This document shows, in pieces, positions 11,013 to 21,559 of a DNA stretch of 64,000 nt (its first letter is position 1; every line of letters starts with the position of its first letter). The translations under genes and the position numbers were made by a program. The stretch comes from Dichetophora obliterata (Eukaryota > Arthropoda > Insecta > Diptera > Sciomyzidae), in the NCBI GenBank assembly GCA_963920525.1, contig OY986438.1, positions 51,363,253-51,427,252 on the forward strand. Reading direction: 5' to 3'. Below the pieces are notes generated by a model, which was not told the DNA's origin, searched no databases, and saw only the letters and a program-made list of their open reading frames with translations.

Positions 11013-11053
11013 CAAACTTCCCCCCCCCTCTTGTCGACGGGCTTGATATTAAT

Positions 11054-12620
11054 TTGGAATATATGTTACTCATACAACACGTTAAAATGGAAAAAGTAAT
11101 TTTTTACGATTTTAAGGCACAATGGTTGCTTTTTCGGGTAAGTTCGTTTTACATTTTTTTTCTCTTATTTAATGTCTAAAATTTTGCTTTAGCCACTATA
11201 ACAATATTCTCTACGGTTAACCGTTGAAAGAGCCATGTAAAAATATCGAAAAAGTGTTAAAAATCCTAAAGAGGCCTAAAATGGATGACATCGTAAGTCT
11301 CTTATTTGAACGTAAGAAGGCATAAGTAATGATGCAGAATTTTTAATTTTGGCAATTTTTTTTAAGAGAGATTATCAAACATAAGTCCCAAACCGATGAC
11401 CTCAAAAAAGTTGACTGAATTTATGAAAATATATTACTTTATTAATTTTTATATACTCACGCTCACGGCGTAAGCTGTATATTTACTTTGCCACTTCTTT
11501 TGTAACGCCCATAAGGAGGTATGGCAAGCAAATATGTTCTGGATGAGCCATGTCTGATTTAGCCATGTCTGTCTGCTTCTTGGCTCGATAACAGACGTAA
11601 TTTTAAAAATTTTGTTATGAAATTCGTTACATAAGTTTTTATTTAAAAAAATTACAGTACTGCCATTATACAGTATAGAAGTAAAACCTCTTAAACTTAA
11701 GACGAAGAGAGATTTTTTTGAAAGAGACAGAGAGAAAGAAGAGAGAGAAAATGCAATACAATATTTTCATAAGAAATTTTCTCTTTATTTAATATCTGCT
11801 CTGTCATTGGTTGGGGCTTCAATTGGCAATATTGATATTAATGGTAAGTGATATCTAAAATATGAGATATATGCCCGTAATTTGCTATTTTCGACATGAA
11901 AAAATAACATCTATTGTGAGATACCCATACAAAAACAAAAAATATAGAAAAAAATTTCTATTATAGCTCATTTCAAAAAATCTTTGACCCTAGGGGGGTC
12001 AAATGTAAGCATTTGTCCTCAAAGTTGTTCCCCTAAATATTTATTTTAAGCACTCTTACGCTCTATCTATCACCCTTCTGGGGTGCCACCCACCTACACT
12101 CTATCTGCCCCCATACAAAAACACTAAAAAAAGAATATATCATTATTACACGGAGAAAATTCTTTGCGCACAAATCTTAATCAAGCTAGTAATAATATAC
12201 AAAATATGTTTTTTTAATCATATAAAAGTTTTGATCACGTATTATGAACTCTGCTCACAATTCTTGCTTTAATTATGTATAAAACATGAATGAAAACATC
12301 ATATATTATGATCAATTTCCATAATTTTTATGATCTACGAAATTGCATGTATTATGAGCGAATTGTTCTTTAAAGCGTTAACAGCGTTGATCATAAATTG
12401 GTATCAAGTGCTTATGACGAAAAACACAAAGAAAACAATACAAGGCCTTGTAAGAAAATTAAGCAGAACAGAAAAAACAAAATGTGAAAGTTTTTTTAAG
12501 TGTAAACAAATAAATACAGTTAATAAAAAAGCGAATAAAAGAGAATATGTTAAGGTTCTAGTTTATAAGAAATTTTGATAACATGTATTCTAAAGGTAAT
12601 TTTTCATTTGATTAATTTTT
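11054..12620. other. AT-rich stretch with minor repeat debris
   Basis: No gene was recognised. Around 11500-11590, GCCATGTCTG recurs at short spacing (AGCCATGTCTGATTTAGCCA then TGTCTGTCTG), a phrase common in dipteran dispersed repeats. Between 12140 and 12370 there are many short ATGATC/CATAAT palindromic words. Confidence 0.4.
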
Positions 12621-12623
12621 CAT

Positions 12624-12731
12624 TTAGCGATTTTTCCTAGTACTAAAACTGCATTGATTTTGATGAAATTTTCTCATTTGGCGATTTTTCCTAGTACTAA
12701 AACTGCATTGATTTTGATGGAATTTTTTGAA
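12624..12731. repeat. 54-bp direct tandem repeat, two units
   Basis: GCGATTTTTCCTAGTACTAA and the following AACTGCATTGATTTTGATG occur at 12627 and again at 12681, a 54-bp period, with only one or two differences. Confidence 0.85.
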
Positions 12732-13990
12732 AATTCTCTACACAAAAAATAACAGATATTTTGATTTTAGCACTAAAAATATTTTTTCGCTTGAGTGCCT
12801 TTAACTATAGTTGATGATTTGCTTGTTTGGTTGTTTTTTATGCAATAATATATTTCTGGCTAAAAAATAGCATTTTAATATTCTGGTTGATGGAGCAATT
12901 TTGATGAAATTTAGTATAAAGATTCTACTCACCAAGGAATAGAAGACAGGCTATCGCAAGTTTAAAAGACTTTCGGTAGAGAGCGCTTCAACCAATGAAA
13001 CATATATGGCTCAATAACGCCCGAACGACTGGACCGATTGTGTACAAATTTTTTATGAAGAAAGAATCTAAACGAAGATAAAACGAAGACTTACGAACTA
13101 AACCGAAGATAAACGAAGTCATTTCGAAAGCAAACGACGCAACATGAAGATGAACCGAAAGCCAAAGACCAAAAACGGAGACAAACTTCACTGAAACGTT
13201 AATTCGCTGTAACTTTTTTCGCTATGAATGAATTTATGATTTGGATACAATGTGTGTTTGATATTCCAACCCTTTATGCGAAAGATTGTGAGCCCAGTTT
13301 GCTTGACATTTTTTTAGTCTTTGACTCGTCCCTATTGTTTAAATATCATCAAATGCCATTTCTATTCGATATAGTTTTTTGATGCCTTAATATCTGCCTA
13401 GATAGAACTTCTTAGAGTAGTTTTTCTTATTATGACTATAAATCTGTAGATTTTAATGCCTTATCTGATGACTTATTTAACATGTGCTGAAACGACTGTT
13501 GGTTCCATGAATCCGTACACGGCTAAAAATCTTGGAATAAATTTAAGTCCAGCTAAAATACTACTGCATATTTCTTAACCCTAAGGTTTAACATTTAAAC
13601 TTTCTAAAATACTTACCCATAATTAAAACTTTTCTGTACTAAAATCTAAACCAAAGAAATATTTTTTTTTTTTTTTGGATTCGCCCGCAGTTATGAAATC
13701 TTCCAAAGATACGTATACCCGTCCTATACACATGCACGATTTACATTCTAAAATCTGCCCGAATCAGCCGGGACAGACAGAATGCACCTACTTACTAAAA
13801 CATACCCCCTATTGGCAATAAGGATTTTCCACTAAGCACATTAATTGGCTTTTCAGCGCAATTTAAAAATTTAATATATATAAAACGCGTATTTAAGTAT
13901 ACTTGATTCTATATAAATAAGCAACATCGAATTAAATAATAGTAATTATCAATTTAAGGTACCCGAAAAACAATCAAAAACACTTAACTC
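12732..13990. other. AT-rich stretch; Helitron-like scrap at 12995-13055
   Basis: The phrase CGAACGACTGGACCGATTG near 13018 resembles the GAACCGATT phrase of the Helitron-like repeat at 47.8-51 kb. From 13070 to 13170, ACGAAGA/AAACGAAG words recur. No gene was recognised. Confidence 0.4.
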
Positions 13991-13999
13991 ATTTTAACT

Positions 14000-16640
14000 G
14001 GTTTGCGGCCATTGTCCAACCCAAGGACCTACGTGGAAATGAGATAAATCTCATATCCGCCAAATCAAAATCCCAATTAGTTGGATGTGCAATTTGGCCA
14101 ACGCAGGCATGAACTTGTGTGGAAAAGAGATATTCTCTGGCTATATACTGATATACTGTTTTTGAACGGATTCTATGGCGTCGATGTAGACATTATATTG
14201 TGGGTTCCATACAACTGACGCATATTCAAGAATCGGCCTTACGAGAGAGGTATATAATAATTTAGTATTAAAGGGATCACTGAATTCTTTAGCCCATCTT
14301 TTAATGAAACCAAGGACTCCTCTTGCCTTATTTATCACCATATTAACGTGGAGATTGAAGCGAAGTTTTGAATCCATAATAACACCAAGATCGAGAAAAC
14401 TGGAAACTATTTCTAAGTTAGTGTTATTTATAGTGTAATTTATGTTACTAGCAGATCTTCGCGAGAATGTCATTTGCTTACATTTTTTTAAGTTGAGATT
14501 TAATATATTTAAGCTACACCAGTCCACAAGTCTATTTAGATCAGATTGTAAAAGATGTCGTTCTTCGGGTGATTTGTAACAAAGAAAAAGTTTCACATCG
14601 TCAGCGTACATTAAGACGTTACAGTGTTTTATTACCGAAGGAAGATCATTAATGAATAGTAAAAACAAAACCGGTTCAAGATGACTGCCCTGAGGAACGC
14701 CAGAAGTTACCGAAATACTTTTTGAAAGAGAAATCTTATATAAAACCTTTTGAGTACGTCTAGATAAATACGAATTTATCCAATTTTATAATGTGACAGG
14801 AAATCCAATAAGGTGGAGTTTTTTCAAAAGAAGATTATGATTAACACTGTTGAAAGCTTTGCTAAAGTCCGTATAAATAACATCAGTCTGCAGTCCCAAA
14901 GTAAAACCATTTAAAACACGCGTAGTAAACTCTAAGAAGTTTGTTGTAGTGGACTTAACCTTCAGAAAACCATGTTGAAAGACAGAAATGGTGGAAGACA
15001 CGGAGAGGGTTAATTGATCAGTTATGATTTTCTCAAATAACTTAGGTATTGCACTTAATTTTGCAATTCCTCGATAGTTAGAAACATCTATCTTGGAGCC
15101 AGATTTATGAAGGGGTATAATATAAGAATCCTTCCATATAATAGGAAAATTCCACAATGCAAGCAAATATAAAAAATGTTTCCTAGAGGAGTACACAGGT
15201 TTGTAGCACATTGCTTTAAAATACAGCTTGGAATTTTATCAGGGCCGGTCGAAAAAGAAGATTTTACTTGTCGAAGATAACACATGACAATATTTGGGTC
15301 TATTACAGGAGTTTCAAAAGAGTTAACTGGCGGGAGAAAAGGATACACCGTGCTAGTATTAAATGGTATATCGGAGTAAGTTGATTTAAAGAAGTTTGCA
15401 AACATGTTAGAAATCACATTGTCACAAGATAATTCTTCCTGATTGAATTTCATAAGGGGTGGAAAACTGGAGGCTTACGTTTTGAGTTAACAAAACTATA
15501 GAAAAGTTTTGGATCATCTTTAAATTGAGATTTTATGTTAATTATATAAGCAGAATAGCATTGTTTATTTAATAGTTGATATCTATAACGACAAGAAGAA
15601 TAGGAAGCAAAGTCTAAACTAAAACCAGATATTTTATATTTTTTAAATAAATGATTTTTAAAATTTTTAAGTGCCTTTAGATCATTTGTTAGCCAGGGTG
15701 GATTTAAAGGATTGGAGAAACACCTTTTTTTTGGGACGGACAATAAGAAACACCTTTGCAGAGTATCATTGAAAAACTGTACAGAAGATTCGACGTCATA
15801 ATATGAATATGATGTTCCGCTAGTTGAAATTGGAGACCAATCAGTCTGCGAAAGTAAGGAATTAAGTTTTACATAGTCCGTTTTCTTGAAATTATAAACT
15901 TTTTATTTCGCGCATCAGAAGTTACTTTATCTTCTTTTTCGTGGGGGAGTAAAACTGTTATTTCAAGAGTTGGATGATGTACATCTTCTGGAAGAGATAC
16001 GGGATTCGAACAATGGAGATTAACAGTAGTGCATCTATCTACAAATACAAGGTCTAGGGTTCTGTGGTTTATATTTAAAATATCATTGACTTGTTGAAGA
16101 CACAGATCAGACAGCTTATCTAAGAAGTCATTTATCCAATCACTATTGGAAACAGGAGTAAGCAATGAAGAATCGTCAGACGATCTCCAAGTCACAAAAG
16201 GTAGGTTTAAATCACCCAGCACAATAAGAACGTCTCTATTTTTTAACAAATTATGAACTTTTTCGATGGCGTGTAAGTGTTTTAAATACATTGTTAAGTC
16301 ACATTTAGGAGGAATGTAAGAGCAGGTAACATAAATAATACTATTATTTGATTTAACTGCAACACAAATGAACTCAATGTCACTGGTGTCAAGAATTGTC
16401 AATTCTTCAGATACAAGCGAGTTTTGAACAGCTATCAAAACACCACCACCGATCTTATCCGATCATGACGATCTTTACGAAAAATTTGATATTTATTGCA
16501 CATTATTTCAGAATTTAAGATATTAGAGCAAAGCCAAGTCTCTGTAAAAATTATAATGTTATATTTAAAATCAAAACTGTTTATGAAAATATCGGAAAGT
16601 TTGGAGTTAAGACCCCTGACATTTTGATACACAAGCTCTA
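14000..16640 (-). pseudogene. LINE ORF2 (endonuclease + reverse transcriptase), CR1/Jockey group
   Basis: This is the minus-strand second ORF of a non-LTR retrotransposon. It would make and insert a cDNA copy by target-primed reverse transcription. The order from 16640 downwards is as follows. The EEP endonuclease starts with QNVRGLNSKLSDIF and FTETWL (16632-16435); LGDLNLPFVTW (about 16220) carries the GD(L/F)N motif. The linker has NPPWLTNDLKALKNF (about 15690). The reverse transcriptase has TGPDKIPSCIL (about 15240), YRGIAKLSAIPKLFEK (about 15080), TDFSKAFNSVNHN (about 14850) and the catalytic YADD at 14597-14608. SLVRPILEYASVVWNP near 14225 marks the thumb region. Frames change near 16435, 15890, 15450, 15100 and 14700, so no intact protein remains. 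The C-terminal end past 14140 is degraded. ORF1 lies directly upstream. Confidence 0.88.
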
Positions 16641-16654
16641 ATTTAGACTTGCGG

Positions 16655-17670
16655 TTTATTAATCGTTTTTTGGATGAGATTCAGGGCTATTTCGAGGACG
16701 CGGCAAATGTCCAACATTTACTGGTCTTGGATTGCTTTTAAATTCAAATTCGCGTACAATTGTGTTAGGCGGCCAAAAATTTACATCAACTATAGAATAA
16801 AATAAATTTTCAGGAACTGTTAATCTAAAAGAAGTAATCGATCTTATATTTGAATATTTGAATTTATGAACCAAAAGATGCAAGGAACAATTTAACTTTG
16901 ATTTAATGAAAAAGCTATATCAACCTCTGTTGTATCCGCAGCTAAGCGAGAAACAAATATTGATTTAGTTGGTGGAATTGCAATGATTGGCTTAGGTGAA
17001 ACAGAAACCTGAGAAGTAAGAGGAACAACCTGGGAATCGACCAAAGTTGGTGAAAGAGAAACAGTTTAGGCATAAGACATGACTTGCAATGAAGGTGGGA
17101 TGCCAGCACTGGCGAAGGAGCAGAAATCGATATGTTTGCTGTATTCGAAGTAGAAGTTAAAATAGGTGGAGGGGCTGTTATACCACCAATGTCCATGTCA
17201 TCAGCAATGTCATGTACAGAAGCATGTAGAGTTGAAGTTGAATCCGTTTTTTGCTTACTACGCAAAGACATGTGTTTTTTTTTTTCCTTTTGGGAGAAGG
17301 AATTGACTCTTCAATATATTTAAAATCATCGAAAAGAGACTGATATTTAAAAAATTTTGCAGAAAGCGAAGAAAGTTCCTTACTTATTTCAGAGAAGCCT
17401 TGCTTTGTCTGCTTGAAAAGCTTGTAGAAGTTGATGTCAGCCAATCTACATTTCTTGCAAGACCAACGCAACCCTTTACCTTCTTCAATACAATCCGCAA
17501 CTCGGCCTGTCACGCCTGCACATTTGGTATGAACAGCATTATCACATAACCAGCATGATAAAAACCGCTCAGTTTCACCCCTTACAGAGTAGCCAGGCTT
17601 AGCACAAATCATATAAAAATAATGCAGATAAAATGACGAAATAAGGAAAAAAAAAAAACACTGCACTTAA
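16655..17670 (-). pseudogene. LINE ORF1 with PHD-like zinc finger
   Basis: This is the minus-strand first ORF of the same LINE. The first segment (17666-17178) has a Cys/His cluster of PHD type: SCWLCDNAVHTKCAG, then LRWSCKKC. A coiled-coil-like stretch (SEISKELSSLSAKFF) and a basic PSPKRKKK run follow. A Ser/Thr/Pro-rich middle (17271-16942) and a C-terminal segment (16883-16659) containing FRLTVPENLFYSIVDVNFWP and REFEFK match the end of ORF1 proteins of CR1-related LINEs. Such proteins bind LINE RNA in particles. At least two frameshifts break it. ORF2 begins within about 30 bp of its stop, as in bicistronic LINEs. Placement in the CR1/Kiri clade is inferred from the PHD finger and is not proven. 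Confidence 0.75.
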
Positions 17671-18215
17671 ATGACAAGCAACAATTTTAACAAATTTTAT
17701 CAATAAGAATAAAAAGAATAAAAAAAGAAAAATTAGCTTTGTAACCACCCTGTACTAAAAGTGCCTAAGAGTATACAGCGATTAACAAAAGTAAGTATCA
17801 AAAATTTAAAATACAATTGATGCACAACTGCTAATGTAAAAATGAGACAAATAATCAAACAACAAAAACAAGCGAATATGATTGTAAACACAAAACTCAA
17901 AAACTTAGATTCCACCGCTTATGAAAAAAAAATTTGTCAGAAACGAATTTAATTTTTCTTCTTTAATAGAATTAAGTGGAAAAATAAACAAAAATTATAA
18001 AAACCTGACAGGAAAACGTCCTCAAATGTCCCAAAAAGTACAAGTTTACACAGAAATTAGACTTACATATTCAGACACACTGGATTAACTTAAAAATTTT
18101 CGCAGCTAAATTAACAAACAATCTGTTTACAACGAGAGTTGATTGAGAACTTATATATTGCAATATTGCAAAGTTGAAACTCAATATTAGGCTATAAGGT
18201 TCATATGCTTGTTTA
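17671..18215. other. AT-rich spacer between two LINEs
   Basis: No gene was recognised. This may include the 5' untranslated region of the minus-strand LINE. Confidence 0.4.
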
Positions 18216-20270
18216 TTGCTTTTGTTTCGCATAGCGATCTGCAATTTTTTAGTATTTTGCAGATTTAAAATCAAAGCTGGTGGTCATATACAAAGCACAG
18301 AAAAGTTTCAATTTTATTCCAAAATTTTTAACCGTGTAGATGAAAAACTAAAAGTGTTTATGTATAATTTAGATGTTACTTTTATTCGCCATATTCCTTT
18401 AGGTTCGATTCATGTTTCATATTGTTCGTGTCCTTGGTTTACCAATCGTGTTTATCTGCTTACTAAGATCTGGAATAAACTCTTCTCGAAATGGAAAGTT
18501 AACTGAACAAGTCTAAACTTGGGAAAACTATCGAAGTGCTCGTAACCCAGTGACATGAATGCAAAGACAGGAAAAAATAAATTCTTCCATTCTCAACTGA
18601 ATTCAAGTTACTGCAAATTTGACCCAGCTGTGATAAATGGTTTCTTTCTCGCCTCCGGCATACCAATTGTTAATAATATAGATAGTATTGTAATACAAAG
18701 TTAACTGAACATGAAAGTAACTTTCCTTTTCGCCATTTTGAATTTTCAATTGTCAATGAAGATTATGTAGCGAAATGTATACAGAAGTTAAGCTCTAATG
18801 TAGTAGGAATTGATGGAATGCCCATTAAGTTTATAAAATTAGTCATCCCGTTAATATTAGCGCCTTTAACTCATATAATAAGCCATTGTTTAACTTCTTC
18901 TCGTTTTGCTGAACTGTGGAAAGCTGCCTCAGTAATCCCTATTGCAAAATTAGCATCTACTTTAGAACTCAAAGACTACAGGCCTATAAGTATATTACCT
19001 GATTTGGCAAAAGTCTTTGAAAGAATATTGTCCTATCAAATGTCTGAATTGCTAACAAATTGCTATCACCACTGCAATCTGGCTTTTGGTCTGGCCATAG
19101 CTGCTCTATTGCTGCTATGAAAATGATTCAGGACATAAGATTTTCTTATGATCAGAACTTTTTCTCCCTTCTCTGTCTTATTGACTTCTCTAAGGCATTT
19201 GATTCTGTCAACCATAATTTGCTTTGCAACCAGTTAAAAAAATTAGTGTAAGTGCAGTAAAATTATTATTCAATTACCTAGGAAATAGAATGCAACGTGT
19301 AACAGTAGGAAATGTATGTTCTTCTCTTAAAACTATCAATACCGGAGTTCCCTAGGGGTCTTTCCTAGGTCCCCTCCTTTTCTCTTTGTTCACAAATGAT
19401 ATTTTTTCTGTTTGAAAATATGCTACTGTCTATACATACGCTGATGACATACAACTTTATCTCTCCCGACGCACTTGACTATTGGAAGATTTGAGCTACA
19501 GCCTGAAATCTGACTTAGATTCTTTGAACAAATGGGCTCACAACAACTTGCTGTGCATTAATCCTTTAAAATCTAAAGTAATGCCAATTGCGAGAAGTGA
19601 ATCAAACTTTGTGGACATTTCGCCCCTGTTTATTGGGCGGGATCAGTTGGAATTTGTTAATAAAATGAAAATCCTAGGCTTTATACTAAACTCGCAACTT
19701 ACTTGTAAAAACCATATAACAAGACATTAGTAAAAATATATGGGACGCTACGTTATCTATGAACTTCTATTGATTTCACACTCAGCACTCGACGCAGGCT
19801 TGTAGTTCAATTCATTATACCTCACATTACTTTTGCCCATTTTGTTTAAAGTCAACTTGATTCAGTCGCAGCATAAACTTTTTGTGGCATTGAACTGTGC
19901 CGCTAGATATGTCTGTGGGTCCATAGGTTTGACCATATCTCCTTAAGAAGTATAGGTATTCTTAGCTATGACCTAACGGATTATTTAAAAATACGAAACC
20001 TTATTTTCTTTCATAAACTTATTTATACTAAAAGCCCTGAATACCTGTATGGAAAACTTCAGTTTTTTCTATAAGACCGGTCCATTAAATTAATTGTTCC
20101 TAGGTTCTACAGCAGTCGATTTTTCTTTATAAGCACCATTACACTTTGAAATTCATTACCCAGCTATTTAAAACTAATTTCTTTAAGAACCAGCTTCAAA
20201 CGTGGAATATATGACTTTTTTGTGTTTAAAATCTATAATCTGTTATATTTATTTCTTTCATTTCTCTCTC
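18216..20270 (+). pseudogene. LINE ORF2 fragment (linker + reverse transcriptase), CR1/Jockey group
   Basis: A 5'-truncated plus-strand LINE. It begins in the endonuclease-RT linker (PWFTNRVYLLTKIWNKLFSK near 18435), then passes through reverse transcriptase blocks: SSNVVGIDGMPIKFIK (about 18800), KDYRPISILPDLAKVFERIL (about 18975), LCLIDFSKAFDSVNHN (about 19180), GPLLFSLFTND (about 19370) and the catalytic YADD at 19437-19448. The segment LDSLNKWAHNNLLCINPLKS follows (about 19520), and then a decayed thumb region ends near 20200 (FHKLIYTKSPEYLYGKL). Many stops and frameshifts are present. The RT sequence differs from the minus-strand LINE at 14-17.7 kb but matches the copies at 21.6-23.9 and 28.3-29.3 kb in its blocks, so these three probably form one family. 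Confidence 0.85.
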
Positions 20271-20410
20271 GGTAACTCTTTTTTGTAACTTTTCTACTTT
20301 ACTTTTCTTTACTCTTTAGTTATTAAGTTATTAATGTACTTAGATAATTAAAATTTAAATTAATAAAAATTTAAATCGCAGCAACGCGTTTCGGAATACA
20401 ATCATCACTC

Positions 20411-20901
20411 AACCAATTTATGGTATAATTATTTGACAAGGTGTTAGTGATAGTTTTTTGGCGATCAGGCCTGCATTCAGCGGAAAGAACTGTTCCACAA
20501 CTTTCGGGCTGAATGGTATGCTCTCACAGAACATGTTCCTTGAGATGTCACAATTTATATAGCGAAAATATTTTATGCTACTTCGCTACTTGAGCACTTT
20601 TTCGGCTAGAATGCGGCCAGGAGTTGTCAAAAGCAGCTACAAGAGTTGAAGATTGCTGCTGTTGACTAGCTATGTTTAGGTCGGTGCCTATTTTTGATCT
20701 TTTCTTTGATTCATTACATTTATTCGCGAAGTTTATTGAAATGTTTTTAAATTTCTGCGGTTGACTGGCTATGTTTATGTCGTAAATCTGTGATTCCAAT
20801 AAATTCTGTGATTGCATGTACAGCTAATTTTGACAACTACCGATCGCCGCTTGTTGAAAAAAGCCAGTTGACGCTACTACCTTGTCAATAATTATACCAT
20901 G
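20411..20901. mobile_element. TIR element of about 0.49 kb
   Basis: ATGGTATAATTATTTGACAA followed by GG lies at the left (about 20420), and its inverse, CCTTGTCAATAATTATACCA followed by T, at the right (about 20879-20900), with one 1-bp indel between the arms. The body has a direct repeat (GTTGACTAGCTATGTTTAGG near 20661 and GTTGACTGGCTATGTTTATG near 20760). A minus-strand frame at 20578-20817 is rich in Ser, Gln and Lys with two NIASQ motifs; no family was recognised. Confidence 0.55.
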
Positions 20902-21120
20902 AGCCAAATACTCCAGGGGAGAAACAAAGAGACAAGTAATGCCATTATTATTACTTATGTGTCAACACTGCTAGAATTTAACCTCATATTTGAGGATAAA
21001 GAATGGATTAAAACAAAGCTTACTTCAATTGTAAACACAAGCCAGGTTGGAGCACAGGGTGGTTCAGGTGGCATTAGAAATGATATTAATGTTATGATCT
21101 CACGACAGTTTTCCTTTTGA
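20902..21120 (+). pseudogene. Unrecognised coding-like frame
   Basis: A 73-codon open frame beginning with ATG at 20899, within the right end of the TIR element. It includes EFNLIFEDKEWIKTKLTSIV and a Gly-rich QVGAQGGSGGI segment. It belongs to no family I recognise and could be chance or a fragment of the disrupted host sequence. Confidence 0.2.
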
Positions 21121-21559
21121 GCAACTATTTTTATGCTTGTGAACAGTTTTAAATCTTACTTTTTTCTTATATCCATTGTATATTCATAAATATACATAAG
21201 CATTTTTAAATTTGCAAATATATGCAACTTAAAATTATGATTAATTTTAATTTTATTGTTTTGGTTGCAGCTGCACAAACATCATATTGCAAACGTTACC
21301 AAAAATATTGATTTTAGTTTCACACGTAATTTTGATTGATCAGTTATTTGAGCTGCACAATAAAATTTGGTAATTCAAGAACTCTGGCTTATGAAAAACA
21401 GTTCAATAATTACGCGTGCCGTTTACTTGACAGTTTTTTATATTGTTTGTGTTGCTGACTTTTCTTTTTGTTTGTTGCTTATATTTTGTATATGTTAATG
21501 TTTGTTGCATGTATTTTAATAAGTTAACTTTTTACATATATAAAGAAGTTGACAACAAT
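21121..21559. other. AT-rich stretch without recognised gene
   Basis: Nothing recognised. A TATATAAAG word at 21538-21546 lies just before the LINE below, but its role is unknown. Confidence 0.35.

Larger units (their letters stand above)
8929..11045 (+). mobile_element. hAT transposon with 8-bp target duplication
   Basis: ATATTAAT stands directly before the left end (8921-8928) and directly after the right end (11046-11053). The left end starts CAGGCGCGGATTAAGGGGGG; the reverse complement of the right end starts CAAGCCCGTCGACAAGAGGG. They share CA(A/G)GC.CG and the G-run with small indels. The 2.1-kb body holds a plus-strand hAT transposase remnant (9259-10115) and a nested foldback MITE near the right end. 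An 8-bp duplication and terminal CA(G) fit the hAT superfamily. The region 10200-10780 between gene and MITE is AT-rich, with GTGCCGTGCTTTTT-like repeats and no coding. Confidence 0.65.
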
